The notes: generated from the sequence alone by a model not told the origin. A stretch of DNA of 17,952 nucleotides from Alphaproteobacteria bacterium (GCA_003542415.1 DPKR01000044.1:1-17952), one strand, 5' to 3'. Counted from the stretch's first letter, positions 9,555 through 16,979 are shown. Made by a program: numbers and translations.

Positions 9555-9655
9555 GGTTTTTCTTGCAATATTATATAACAGATTTTAGATTCTATGTATG
9601 AAGGTTTTGTTAAAATTTTTTCAATATGCATTTTGCACTTGCTTTTATTTTCATC

Positions 9656-9684
9656 TTGCTTTAAAAAGTAATCCGCCTTAATAA
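9656..9684 (+). promoter_or_regulatory. Putative aspS promoter
   Basis: TTGCTT (9656-9661), a 17-base spacer and TAATAA (9679-9684) lie just upstream of aspS. The 208-bp gap to the giant gene is otherwise AT-rich and carries the divergent promoter of the Cys-rich operon; nothing else is evident in it. Confidence 0.5.
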
Positions 9685-9714
9685 TATTAGTACTAAAACA
9701 ATAAGAGGAAAATC

Positions 9715-11481
9715 ATGAACGAATATCGCACACACACATGCGGCGAGCTCCGCAGCTCAGATGTCGGCAAAAAAGTTTTACTTGCCGGCTGGATTCATCG
9801 CAAACGTAATTTGGGCAACCTTTGCTTTGTTGATCTCAGAGATCATTATGGTATCACACAATGCGTGTTTGATTCTGCCTCCGATTTGTTTGAAACCGTT
9901 CAAAACCTAAAACCTGAGAGTGTGATTGGTGTTGAGGGTGAAGTCTTAATGCGCGAAAGCGTCAATAAAAACATCCCAACCGGTGATATTGAAATCAAGG
10001 TCACAAAGCTTGTTGTCCACAGCCGCGCCGAAACATTGCCGTTCCAGGTTTCTTTTGAAGACGATGCACCTGAAGATATCCGCCTTAAATATCGCTTTCT
10101 GGACTTGCGCCGCGAGCGCGTTCACAGCAACATTGTTTTGCGTTCAAAAGTCATTAAACGTATGCGTGAGCTGATGATCGAGCAAGGCTTTACCGAATAC
10201 CAAACACCGATTTTAACAGCTTCTTCGCCTGAGGGTGCGCGTGACTTTTTAGTGCCGTCGCGCATCAACCCCGGCAAGTTTTATGCCTTGCCGCAAGCCC
10301 CGCAACAATTCAAGCAGCTTCTAATGGTTTCAGGCTTTGATAAATATTTTCAAATTGCCCCTTGCTTTAGAGATGAAGATCCCCGTGCAGACCGCTCTCC
10401 CGGCGAATTTTATCAGCTTGATATGGAAATGAGCTTTGCCACGCAAGAAGATGTTTTCAAAGTTTTGGAACATACAATGGGCACAATTTTTGAAGAGTTT
10501 TCAAACGGCCGTTCTGTTTCAAAAGCGCCTTTTATCCGTATTCCTTTTAAGGAAGCGATGCTCAAATACGGTTCCGACAAGCCTGACCTCAGAAATCCGC
10601 TGATCATTCAAGATGCCACCTCCTTGTTTGGCAATTCCGGTTTCGGTGTCTATGATTCAAAAGTTCAGGCAGGCGAGCAAATTCGCGCCATCGTTGCCCC
10701 CAATGCCGGCGACAAACCGCGTTCGTTTTTTGACAAGTTTGATGCCTTTGCCAAAGAAAACGACATGGGCGGCATGGCTTATATTGCCTTTGCTTCAACC
10801 GGTGCAAAAGGTTTAGCCCGCTTTTTTGATGAGAGCCAACTCTCAAACATCAAACAAACGCTTGGCGCCCATGAGGGCGATGCCATTTTCTTTATGGCAG
10901 GCCCCGTCAAAAAGCTGACGAAATTTTCCGGCATTGTCCGCAACAAAATCGGCGAAGAACTTGATTTGTTTGAAAAAGATTGTTTCAAACTTTGCTGGAT
11001 TGTTGATTTTCCGTTTTATGAAGAAAATGAAGAAACAGGCGCTGTCGAATTTTCGCACAACCCATTCTCAATGCCTCAAGGCGGCATGGATGCCCTTCTT
11101 CATAAAAATCCGCTTGAAATTTTGGCCTATCAATACGATATGGTCTGCAACGGCGTTGAATTGGCGTCCGGTGCTGTTCGCAACCACGAACCTGAAATTA
11201 TGTATAAAGCCTTTGAAATTGCAGGCTACGGACATGATGTCGTTGACAATAAATTCGGCGGCATGATTAACGCCTTTCATTATGGCGCTCCGCCGCACGC
11301 CGGCGCCGCTCCGGGGGTTGACCGCACGGTGATGCTCCTTTTAGATGAGCCGATCATCCGTGATGTCATCATCTTTCCTTTGAACGGCAAAGCACAAGAT
11401 TTATTGATGCAAGCTCCGAATACCGTTTCTGAAGAACAGCTCAAAGAGCTCCACATCAAAATTGATTTGGAAGAGAAATAG
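9715..11481 (+). CDS. aspS: Aspartyl-tRNA synthetase
   Basis: Class IIb synthetase that charges tRNA with aspartate in the cytoplasm. At 588 aa it has the normal bacterial length. An N-terminal OB-fold anticodon-binding domain (residues ~1-110, [18 protein letters not shown]) is followed by the catalytic core with motif 1 ([11 protein letters not shown]) and motif 2 ([19 protein letters not shown], from F218). The bacterial GAD insertion comes next, at roughly 290-410. The core ends with motif 3 ([10 protein letters not shown], about residue 534). The SPGEFYQLD and [12 protein letters not shown] wording is typical of alphaproteobacterial enzymes. AGAGGA five bases before ATG supports the start. 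A histidine at position 28 in the GWxH motif is often found in non-discriminating AspRS enzymes that also make Asp-tRNA(Asn), but this is only a hint. It is a monocistronic unit with its own promoter and terminator. Confidence 0.97.
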   Translation: MNEYRTHTCGELRSSDVGKKVLLAGWIHRKRNLGNLCFVDLRDHYGITQCVFDSASDLFETVQNLKPESVIGVEGEVLMRESVNKNIPTGDIEIKVTKLVVHSRAETLPFQVSFEDDAPEDIRLKYRFLDLRRERVHSNIVLRSKVIKRMRELMIEQGFTEYQTPILTASSPEGARDFLVPSRINPGKFYALPQAPQQFKQLLMVSGFDKYFQIAPCFRDEDPRADRSPGEFYQLDMEMSFATQEDVFKVLEHTMGTIFEEFSNGRSVSKAPFIRIPFKEAMLKYGSDKPDLRNPLIIQDATSLFGNSGFGVYDSKVQAGEQIRAIVAPNAGDKPRSFFDKFDAFAKENDMGGMAYIAFASTGAKGLARFFDESQLSNIKQTLGAHEGDAIFFMAGPVKKLTKFSGIVRNKIGEELDLFEKDCFKLCWIVDFPFYEENEETGAVEFSHNPFSMPQGGMDALLHKNPLEILAYQYDMVCNGVELASGAVRNHEPEIMYKAFEIAGYGHDVVDNKFGGMINAFHYGAPPHAGAAPGVDRTVMLLLDEPIIRDVIIFPLNGKAQDLLMQAPNTVSEEQLKELHIKIDLEEK

Positions 11482-11482
11482 C

Positions 11483-11510
11483 AAAAGCGCCTTCAAGGCG
11501 CTTTTCTTTT
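11483..11510 (+). terminator. aspS rho-independent terminator
   Basis: A 10-bp stem (AAAAGCGCCT / AGGCGCTTTT, loop TCA) starts one base after the aspS stop and is followed by a T-rich tract. Confidence 0.9.
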
Positions 11511-11513
11511 GGC

Positions 11514-11542
11514 TTGACTTTTTCTCTGTTTTTCTGTAGTAT
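11514..11542 (+). promoter_or_regulatory. Sigma70 promoter of the small membrane-protein gene
   Basis: TTGACT (11514-11519), a 17-base spacer and TAGTAT (11537-11542) lie directly after the aspS terminator, so the next gene is independently transcribed. Confidence 0.7.
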
Positions 11543-11594
11543 AAGAGTGTTTCTTTAATTCATTTGTATTTATTAACTTCTAAAACATATCATT

Positions 11595-11963
11595 ATGCCC
11601 GCAAATGAAATTTTATTTTTAACTGCGCTTGCAATATTGACCGTCATCTGTTTTTGCGATGTCTTTTTTGCCAAGCACACGCACATCATCTGCCGCTTCA
11701 ACCGCGAAACAATTTTAGAAGGAATCACGTTCTCGGTACCAAATCTTGGAAAGGCCTGTTTTTGGCTTTTGACTGCCGTGCCGCTTCTTATGCTTGTTTC
11801 AATTGTTTTAGCGCCAACTTTAAACCCTGAAATTTCATGGTTTCGCAATTTGATAGGCGATATTTTCCTATATATCCTCTATCTGATGCTTGCTTTCTTG
11901 TATGCTGCCGGGATTTGGTTTGTTTTCCGGTTTATCAAAAAGCTCATTTCACGAATTGTCTGA
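11595..11963 (+). CDS. Small inner-membrane protein, three predicted helices
   Basis: This 122-residue protein has three hydrophobic segments at about residues 6-26, 55-73 and 88-111. They are separated by a basic cytoplasmic-looking loop (KHTHIICRFNR) and a loop with NPEISWFRN, and the protein ends in a basic tail (RFIKKLISRIV). No catalytic signature is visible and I do not recognise the family. The ATG lacks a good Shine-Dalgarno, but the well-placed promoter upstream and the terminator directly after the stop support a real gene. The leader is about 45 bases. Confidence 0.7.
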   Translation: MPANEILFLTALAILTVICFCDVFFAKHTHIICRFNRETILEGITFSVPNLGKACFWLLTAVPLLMLVSIVLAPTLNPEISWFRNLIGDIFLYILYLMLAFLYAAGIWFVFRFIKKLISRIV

Positions 11964-11970
11964 CTATCAA

Positions 11971-12006
11971 AAAAAACACCAATGATTAAAAATTGGTGTT
12001 TTTTTA
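11971..12006 (+). terminator. Terminator after the small membrane-protein gene
   Basis: A stem AACACCAAT / ATTGGTGTT with an 8-base loop is flanked by an A-run on the left and a T-run on the right, so it may work in both directions. It begins seven bases after the stop codon. Confidence 0.85.
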
Positions 12007-12031
12007 ATATTTAATATTTTATCTTATTCTC

Positions 12032-12649
12032 ATGATAAATATTTTAAAAGCATATAATGATTTGTATTTTTTCAACGGCTCACGCGGCGATGAAACGTCT
12101 TCTCAAATTTTTTTGTTTCATGATCGTCATTCGAAGCTTATTTTAACAGCGCCCCACGCCACTCGTAGCTTTGCCAACAAAAAAGAAAAACTCGCTGACT
12201 TATACACCGGCGCACTCACACAATATATCGGCGAGATCACTCAAACATCAACAATCATCCGCCAAAAATTTACCCCTTATCGTGCCCTTATTTCAGACTA
12301 TATTGCGCAAATCGAGCTTCAAGATCACTATTTTTTAGATATTCACGGCTTTAATCAAAACATACCCTATGATGTTTGCTTTGGTATTGCCTCTTTTCAA
12401 GAGCAAGATTACCCATTTTTAAATCAAATCATCCAAACGGCTAAAAAATATAAACTCCGCACCATTGTTAATCACCCCTCATACACCGGAAAGTTTGGCT
12501 TAACAGGGCGCTATCAAAAAATTTTCAACACCCCGAATGTTATTCAAATCGAGCTTAGTCGCCGCTTGCGTGATTTTTATCAAAATCCCGATATTGTTGA
12601 GCATACGACCGTTCCGTTTTTATGTGAAATATGCAAATTTTATAAATAA
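12032..12649 (+). CDS. N-formylglutamate amidohydrolase-like protein
   Basis: This 205-residue soluble protein has the landmarks of the FGase-like zinc hydrolase fold: an early histidine in an APHAT context (H42), an aspartate about 14 residues on (D56), a strand ending in FLDIHGF (H105) and the late VIQIELSRRLR (E174), like the Q-x-E-x-x-R-x-L-R of that family. It is shorter than classical N-formylglutamate deformylases, and the usual DLNR segment is not obvious, so the substrate is uncertain; it may hydrolyse another N-acyl or peptide bond. There is no signal peptide. The ATG has no Shine-Dalgarno and no convincing promoter, so it could depend on read-through past the 11971-12006 hairpin. 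It converges with the 12654-12980 gene, with four bases between the stops. Confidence 0.6.
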   Translation: MINILKAYNDLYFFNGSRGDETSSQIFLFHDRHSKLILTAPHATRSFANKKEKLADLYTGALTQYIGEITQTSTIIRQKFTPYRALISDYIAQIELQDHYFLDIHGFNQNIPYDVCFGIASFQEQDYPFLNQIIQTAKKYKLRTIVNHPSYTGKFGLTGRYQKIFNTPNVIQIELSRRLRDFYQNPDIVEHTTVPFLCEICKFYK

Positions 12650-12653
12650 AGCC

Positions 12654-12980
12654 TTACAAGCTTCTTGCCTTAATCAGTTCCGGCTCGGCATCAAAGCTTT
12701 CTTTTTCGCCGAACTGAATGGCATCTTGACACGTATAATTTGTCCCTTGAACCAAATACTCAAAGTTCCATCCGATAGTGCAGTCATACCCACAGCTTAA
12801 TTTATATCGTGTGCAAACAATCTCTTGTCCGCCGCGTTTTGCGCCCGGCCTGTCATGGAAAAAGCCTTCACCGCAAAGTTTTTCACAATCTTTTGTGAGC
12901 CTTGCTTTTTCAAAGGTGTTTTGCGCACAAATCATTGTCGGCGTGAGGGTTAATATAAAAACGTAAAAAGCAATTTTCAT
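12654..12980 (-). CDS. Small secreted six-cysteine protein
   Basis: The 108-residue product starts with a signal peptide (MKIAFYVFILTL, cleavage near ICA/QNT). The ~90-residue mature part has six cysteines (C32, C36, C56, C63, C67, C84), enough for three disulfides. No lipobox is convincing. It starts 11 bases after the stop of the 12992-13936 gene, with a weak AAGAG as ribosome site, and probably shares its transcript. It resembles the Cys-rich operon products only in general character. Function unknown. Confidence 0.7.
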   Translation of the reverse strand: MKIAFYVFILTLTPTMICAQNTFEKARLTKDCEKLCGEGFFHDRPGAKRGGQEIVCTRYKLSCGYDCTIGWNFEYLVQGTNYTCQDAIQFGEKESFDAEPELIKARSL

Positions 12981-12991
12981 TGAAATGGCTC

Positions 12992-13936
12992 TTATGAATA
13001 ATAGCTTCTTCCCGAAACGCGCACAAGCATTGGGTGTTTTTGAATTAAGGGATACGGATTTTTATTTTCAATAGAACAAAGTCTTTTCACAAAGTTTTCC
13101 TGATATTTTTCATCAACATTGATTCTGGAGAGTTGCACTTTCCAAATATGCGCGATTTTATCCATATCACCGCCCAAATATCCCCCGACATCATTTAAGT
13201 TGTTTCGTTCGGCAGCTGAAACAAGCTTATTAATAATGTCTGTCCTCAAGTCAATAAGTAAAGGATATTTTGAATGTTCCTCCGCATATTGGTGCATACC
13301 GGTTACAATTCCTCTTGTCACATAAAGCGGAACATTAAAACCTTTTGTATGGTGTCTGTTGATTCCCGGATGCTCGCGTAAAAAAGGCTGAACATCAATA
13401 ATGCTAAATTTTTTATCAACGCCGGAATATAAAATATTTCCCATATTCACAAACCAGCCGCCGTTGCCCACATCAAGGGAGTATTCTTTAGATGACAAAA
13501 AGTGCAAATCGTCGCAAAGTTTATCATAGGCCGAGTCCGGCATATTTGCAACCGCTTTTGAAAGTGCAATCGTTTTCATCAAGGCTTCTTCGCTTGATGG
13601 TATTTCTCGACCAATCTTGTCAATTTCCATTGAAAAACCGGGTGCATATAAGTTGATTGTCACATCTGCTCTTGTTCTGTCATATTCATTAAGGCCTAAA
13701 TAAGCAACGGATTGCGCAAAATTTCGCCCTTCAAATATATCTTCCTGCTGTATAAAACCTTCTTTAAAAATTCTTTTCGAAAGAGCTTCGTAGTCTGTTA
13801 TTTCGTTGCTCACACGCACCATATATTTCGGTCTCATATGCACTTTAAAAACCCTTGCTTCTTTGCCTTCTCCCAAGGGATCTTCATTAATGGCAAAGAG
13901 GATTTCATCAATTGTCGGTAATTGCCTTTTAGTCAT
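12992..13936 (-). CDS. Uncharacterised 314-aa protein with possible kinase-like fold
   Basis: The start is the ATG at 13936, preceded by GGAGA at good spacing. A GTG open in frame at 13969 lies upstream of the expected transcription start and is discarded. The N-terminal part has a glycine-rich turn flanked by strands (PLGEGKEARVFKV, residues 20-32), then YMVRVSN and DYEALSKRI. Later come FVNMGNILYSG and KFSIIDVQPF (about 162-184), which recall the catalytic N and metal-binding D segments of protein-kinase-like and aminoglycoside-phosphotransferase-like folds. The usual HxD is not seen and the lysine equivalent appears to be arginine, so activity is doubtful. It is intracellular (no signal or membrane segment). 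It heads a two-gene unit with the small secreted protein. Family not recognised; the kinase-fold idea is inference. Confidence 0.65.
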   Translation of the reverse strand: MTKRQLPTIDEILFAINEDPLGEGKEARVFKVHMRPKYMVRVSNEITDYEALSKRIFKEGFIQQEDIFEGRNFAQSVAYLGLNEYDRTRADVTINLYAPGFSMEIDKIGREIPSSEEALMKTIALSKAVANMPDSAYDKLCDDLHFLSSKEYSLDVGNGGWFVNMGNILYSGVDKKFSIIDVQPFLREHPGINRHHTKGFNVPLYVTRGIVTGMHQYAEEHSKYPLLIDLRTDIINKLVSAAERNNLNDVGGYLGGDMDKIAHIWKVQLSRINVDEKYQENFVKRLCSIENKNPYPLIQKHPMLVRVSGRSYYS

Positions 13937-13960
13937 GTTCTTTTCTCCGATTCTTCGGAA

Positions 13961-13989
13961 AATATACACAAAAAAATATTTATTGTCAA
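13961..13989 (-). promoter_or_regulatory. Consensus sigma70 promoter for the 13936-12654 gene pair
   Basis: Minus strand TTGACA (13989-13984), 17-base spacer, TATATT (13966-13961). The start would fall near 13954. The short leader contains a small hairpin (TCCGA AGAA TCGGA) whose right arm overlaps the Shine-Dalgarno GGAGA. Confidence 0.85.
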
Positions 13990-14017
13990 GCTTTTGTCTA
14001 AAAATATATTATTCATC

Positions 14018-14049
14018 AAAAAAAAGCCCGCTTAAAAGCGGACTTTTTG
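14018..14049 (-). terminator. Terminator downstream of the methyltransferase gene
   Basis: A stem AAGTCCGCTT / AAGCGGGCTT (one G-T pair) with flanking A and T runs lies about 75 bases after the methyltransferase stop. TATCGGACT at 14074-14082 echoes the ends of the 56-bp repeats. Confidence 0.75.
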
Positions 14050-14124
14050 CATCGCTGCGCTTTGCTTTGCACTTATCGGACTAACCACGCGCAAGAATGT
14101 AGAGCATTGGAAAATAAGTTGACG

Positions 14125-14865
14125 TTATTTCTTAGTCAAATCAAAAATAATTGAATAACTTTTCTCAATATCAATATCATTCGGATATGCCAAAAGTTTG
14201 CTTTGATATAAAATATTGCTTTGAGAATAGTTATACAAATTTTCTAAATTCACGCTTAAATCTTCTTCTATTTTAAGCATTTGAGCTATAAGTTGGTTAA
14301 TAAAGCTTTGCCCTAATATGCGATTAATCTCAAAACCTATATCACTCAAATAATTCAACATTTTTTCATACTCTATCACAGATAAATGGAACGGATCTAA
14401 GCTTTTTCCATTTTCATCAATCATCTCATTTTGCGAGTTCGGAAAAGATAAAATCAGTCTACCGCCGTGGGGAAGGATATTATAAAATTTCTCAATAACT
14501 GCAAAAGGATTGGGAGTATGCTCTATTGTTTCAAAACTGATAATAGTTGATATACCATAATCAGATAAATCTATGTTATTATTTAAATCTGCTTTTATGA
14601 ATTGTAAATTTTTGCGCTTATAGTTTTTGTTTGCTTCTTTTAAGTACTTATCGTTAATATCCGCACCGACAACAAATTTTGCTTTTTGAGCAAGTAAATC
14701 GCTTCCATAACCTGTTGCACAAGCGATGTCTGCAACAATATCTTTTTTTAAGATATTATCAAGCGCATAAAGGTACCGTCCGCAATGTTCAAGTTTCATA
14801 AAGAAATTTTGCGGATTTTCATCAAAGGGGTTGCAAAATTCATTATTTATATAATCTTCTATCAT
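14125..14865 (-). CDS. Class I SAM-dependent methyltransferase
   Basis: This 246-residue protein has the Rossmann methyltransferase motifs in order: motif I VADIACATGYGS (44-55, SAM-binding), the acidic end of strand 2 in VVGADI (D69), KADL (D93, adenine side), IISFETIEHTPNP (motif IV region) and LPHGGRLILSFPN (137-143 region). It most resembles the Methyltransf_11/23 group. The substrate cannot be read from the sequence; these enzymes often modify sugars, lipids, quinones or small metabolites. The coding sequence is visibly more AT-rich and Asn/Ile/Lys-rich than aspS, which suggests acquisition by transfer. No clear Shine-Dalgarno precedes the ATG at 14865, and a later start cannot be excluded. 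The neighbours give no pathway context. Confidence 0.85.
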   Translation of the reverse strand: MIEDYINNEFCNPFDENPQNFFMKLEHCGRYLYALDNILKKDIVADIACATGYGSDLLAQKAKFVVGADINDKYLKEANKNYKRKNLQFIKADLNNNIDLSDYGISTIISFETIEHTPNPFAVIEKFYNILPHGGRLILSFPNSQNEMIDENGKSLDPFHLSVIEYEKMLNYLSDIGFEINRILGQSFINQLIAQMLKIEEDLSVNLENLYNYSQSNILYQSKLLAYPNDIDIEKSYSIIFDLTKK

Positions 14866-14901
14866 ATTAGCAACATAATCTAAAAATTTTAAAAAATATT
14901 A

Positions 14902-14957
14902 AAACTCCGATAATGATTGAAAAATCGCCATTTTCGGGATTTATAAAATCGGACTTT
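14902..14957 (+). repeat. 56-bp inverted-end repeat, copy 1
   Basis: Same length and register as the copies at 15888 and 16924. The right end is ATCGGACTTT; the left end is AAACTCCGAT, with one base differing from the perfect complement. The centre CCATTTTCGGGAT is shared with copy 2. A 23-base spacer and then a terminator hairpin follow. Confidence 0.9.
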
Positions 14958-14980
14958 CTGTAAGCCAATCCCACAAAAGC

Positions 14981-15008
14981 AAAACCCGCCTCAATTTAGG
15001 CGGGTTTT
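14981..15008 (-). terminator. Terminator of the duplicated-domain gene
   Basis: Stem AAAACCCGCCT / AGGCGGGTTTT (11 bp, loop 6) lies 27 bases after the stop at 15035, with A and T runs on either side. Confidence 0.9.
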
Positions 15009-15034
15009 TAAATATCTTACATCGAAATAAAAAC

Positions 15035-15781
15035 TTATCGACGGTCTATGCTTTTGTTCGGTGATGACTTTGTCGCTTCTTCGGCTTTTTGCTGTTCAAT
15101 AGGTTTGTCCCAACGAAGTCTTTTTTGATTTGCAACAAAGTAATCATACTTACTCTCTTTTGTTTCACCTTCTTTAAGCGGAGAAACAACGAACAAACCA
15201 TAAAGAGCACCTGAATTTAATTGTACTGCAACTTTTTTGTTCTTTCGTGTTGCTTCATCGACCACCGAACCAAACATTGTTCTTATATCTGTGGAACACT
15301 TACCCTCATAATGTTCAATACCTAACTTTTCAAGACGTTCTGCGGCATACTGCCCTTCTTTTGAAAGAACGCCCCATTTTTTATAAAGTTTTAAACCATA
15401 TCCTTTCTCTGTATACTGATCAGATTTTTCTTCCTTTTTTTGCTCTTCAATCGGTTTGTCCCAGCGAAGTTTTGTCTGATTTTTCACATAATCTTTATAT
15501 TTATTTCTGAGATGCTCTTCATTATTCACCTGTTCATCCGGCGTAACAACAAAAAGGCCCTTAATTTCTCCGCTGTTAAGGTAAACAGCAACCTTCTGTC
15601 CTTCTTTTGCAGCTTGCTGGCAGGCATCTTTAAAAAAATCAAATCCGTCTCCATGTTCCTTAAAACTTTTTTGGTATGGTTTTACTTCCATTGCCTCTAA
15701 ACGATCCACGGCATAGCAAACTTTTTCATCCATAGAACCCCAAGTGTGGAATATTTTTATTTTTTCAGCTTCACTAATCAT
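15035..15781 (-). CDS. Protein of two tandem unknown ~110-residue domains, 248 aa
   Basis: The protein is an internal duplication. Residues ~8-118 and ~129-235 align throughout, sharing KVAVxLNSGxxxGLFVV(T/S)P (63-81 and 183-201), LRWDKPIEEQK / LRWDKPIEQQK (105-115 and 222-232), and an opening (H/K)xWGxxxxxxxYAxxRLExx. It is highly charged and soluble, with no signal peptide or membrane segment and a polar tail (SSPNKSIDRR). A TTG at 15799 is open in frame, but the ATG at 15781 sits six bases after AGGAGA and is chosen. It is a single-gene unit with a consensus promoter and a strong terminator, so probably well expressed. I do not recognise the domain and assign no function. Confidence 0.8.
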   Translation of the reverse strand: MISEAEKIKIFHTWGSMDEKVCYAVDRLEAMEVKPYQKSFKEHGDGFDFFKDACQQAAKEGQKVAVYLNSGEIKGLFVVTPDEQVNNEEHLRNKYKDYVKNQTKLRWDKPIEEQKKEEKSDQYTEKGYGLKLYKKWGVLSKEGQYAAERLEKLGIEHYEGKCSTDIRTMFGSVVDEATRKNKKVAVQLNSGALYGLFVVSPLKEGETKESKYDYFVANQKRLRWDKPIEQQKAEEATKSSPNKSIDRR

Positions 15782-15817
15782 TGGTACTCTCCTTTTCAAA
15801 GTGGTTATTATAACTGT

Positions 15818-15846
15818 ATTTTACCAAGTAAATATTTTTTTGTCAA
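15818..15846 (-). promoter_or_regulatory. Consensus sigma70 promoter of the duplicated-domain gene
   Basis: Minus strand TTGACA (15846-15841), 17-base spacer, TAAAAT (15823-15818), about 35 bases before the start codon. Confidence 0.85.
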
Positions 15847-15887
15847 TATTTTTTTATGCAAATGAAAAAATTTCTGATTTTATATCA

Positions 15888-15943
15888 AAAGTCCGATAAT
15901 TGATGAAAAACTGCCATTTTCGGGATTCATAAAATCGGACTTT
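15888..15943 (+). repeat. 56-bp inverted-end repeat, copy 2
   Basis: Perfect 10-bp terminal inverted repeats (AAAGTCCGAT / ATCGGACTTT) flank a conserved core. It is followed by exactly 23 bases and a terminator hairpin. A further TATCGGACT occurs at 16019-16027, so the whole unit may be about 140 bp. Confidence 0.92.
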
Positions 15944-15966
15944 ACGAGAGGCAATCATATCAACAA

Positions 15967-15990
15967 AAAAGCACCTTAAATGGTGCTTTT
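15967..15990 (-). terminator. Terminator of the MORN-like gene
   Basis: Stem AAAAGCACC / GGTGCTTTT (loop TTAAAT) with flanking A and T runs, about 86 bases after the stop at 16077. The gap between it and the gene (15991-16076) has no gene; it holds only a small imperfect hairpin near 16049-16068 and the TATCGGACT motif. Confidence 0.85.
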
Positions 15991-16076
15991 TAATAAATGG
16001 TGCGCGATACTATGCGACTATCGGACTGAAAATTACGATGATTAATATAAGCAGTCAGAATGAGTGCTTCGGTTGT

Positions 16077-16727
16077 TTATTTGAACAAACCCGATTCTTT
16101 GTCTTTCATTTGTTTTAACTCTGCAACTGATAACTCTTTTTTTGTTGGTTTATAACGATTAAAACTATCTTTCAAAATTTGATCAACTTTTTCCGTTCTT
16201 GTTACCTCGGTAATTTTATCAGCAACTTTAGCCGCCTTGTTGCGAACTTTTGCCAGTTTGTTGGTAATATTATCATTATGCCGTGTTGTTTCATCTTGCA
16301 TATTATTTTTCAATTTCCTGTCCTTTGTATCGTAATATTCATTATATTTACCATCAGTTGTTTTTTCCGATTTAAGATTTCCGCTTTCATACCATCTGTA
16401 AGCACTTCCGTCAGTTAATAATTCTTCTCTCTTATTTCCATTTTCGTAGTATAAACAATAATATTTACCGAAATTTTCGCTCATTAACTGATATTCGCCG
16501 TTTATTTCTTTATAACTTTCAGTCTTTGTATTTGGAAAATATCTCACAACACCTTCCTTATACTTAGCGGCAACAGTGCTGTCCGGAAGTAAATATACTT
16601 GTTCTGCGCCCCTGATTTTTGCAAGTTTACCATCAGAAACCAACCATTTATATCTTTCATCAACAATATTACTTCCTGTAATATCTTGTAAATACTTCGG
16701 CAATTTTTTTATCGCAGTTTCACTCAT
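16077..16727 (-). CDS. MORN_2/YwqK-like repeat protein, 216 aa
   Basis: Residues ~93-141 contain about three short repeats of the MORN_2/YwqK kind: YYENGNKREELLTDGSAY, WYESGNLKSEKTTDGKYN and a degenerate YYDTKDRKLKN. In known families such repeats form extended beta hairpins; some YwqK-like proteins are annotated as antitoxins, but no toxin is visible nearby. The N-terminal third (KYLQDITGSN, YKWLVSDGKLAKIRG) may be a diverged extension of the same fold. The C-terminal third is a charged, probably helical region rich in Lys and Asp. There is no signal peptide. Two ATGs are adjacent; the one at 16727 has the same AGGAGA-plus-six spacing as other genes here, so it is preferred to 16730. It is monocistronic. 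Confidence 0.75.
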   Translation of the reverse strand: MSETAIKKLPKYLQDITGSNIVDERYKWLVSDGKLAKIRGAEQVYLLPDSTVAAKYKEGVVRYFPNTKTESYKEINGEYQLMSENFGKYYCLYYENGNKREELLTDGSAYRWYESGNLKSEKTTDGKYNEYYDTKDRKLKNNMQDETTRHNDNITNKLAKVRNKAAKVADKITEVTRTEKVDQILKDSFNRYKPTKKELSVAELKQMKDKESGLFK

Positions 16728-16765
16728 CATTTATCTCCTTTTAAAAAATCACTCATCATGTACAT

Positions 16766-16794
16766 ATTATATCTTACTATATTATTTTTGTCAA
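16766..16794 (-). promoter_or_regulatory. Perfect consensus sigma70 promoter of the MORN-like gene
   Basis: Minus strand TTGACA (16794-16789), 17-base spacer, TATAAT (16771-16766): full match to both hexamers at ideal spacing, about 38 bases before the start. Confidence 0.92.
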
Positions 16795-16808
16795 TTCTTT
16801 TATAATAC

Positions 16809-16850
16809 AAAAAAGTCATCGCTCCAAACCGACAGGTTTGGTCAAGCGAT
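16809..16850 (-). terminator. Long hairpin terminator upstream of the MORN-like promoter
   Basis: Outer stem ATCGCT / AGCGAT and inner stem CCAAACC / GGTTTGG around TGTC, followed on the minus strand by six T. It would isolate the gene from transcription coming from the tRNA side. Confidence 0.65.
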
Positions 16851-16869
16851 TCACCGCTTTTTAAAATAA

Positions 16870-16917
16870 TTAGAAGATCTCTAGATTTTTGCTTAACGCA
16901 AAAAAAGGATGACGTTT
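16870..16917 (+). repeat. Degenerate GATC...GGATGAC palindromic repeat
   Basis: The ends AGATCTCT and GGATGACG(T) flank a small TTTTTGC-loop-GCAAAAA hairpin. They correspond to the inverted element at 17582-17622. It resembles the ATCCC/GGGAT intergenic palindromes common in Proteobacteria. No gene is seen from 16851 to 17283. Confidence 0.45.
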
Positions 16918-16923
16918 TATTAA

Positions 16924-16979
16924 AAAGTCCGATAATTTACGAAAAAATGTCGTTTCAGGGATTTATAAAATCGGACTTT
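16924..16979 (+). repeat. 56-bp inverted-end repeat, copy 3
   Basis: Perfect 10-bp ends (AAAGTCCGAT / ATCGGACTTT), with a slightly diverged core compared with copies 1 and 2. As in the others, exactly 23 bases separate it from a terminator hairpin. Confidence 0.92.

Noticed and set aside
15996..16027. TGGTGC...TATCGGACT as another tRNA 3'-end relic
   Set aside because: The similarity to the tRNA-Thr 3' end is loose, no T-stem pairs properly and no 5' half is present.
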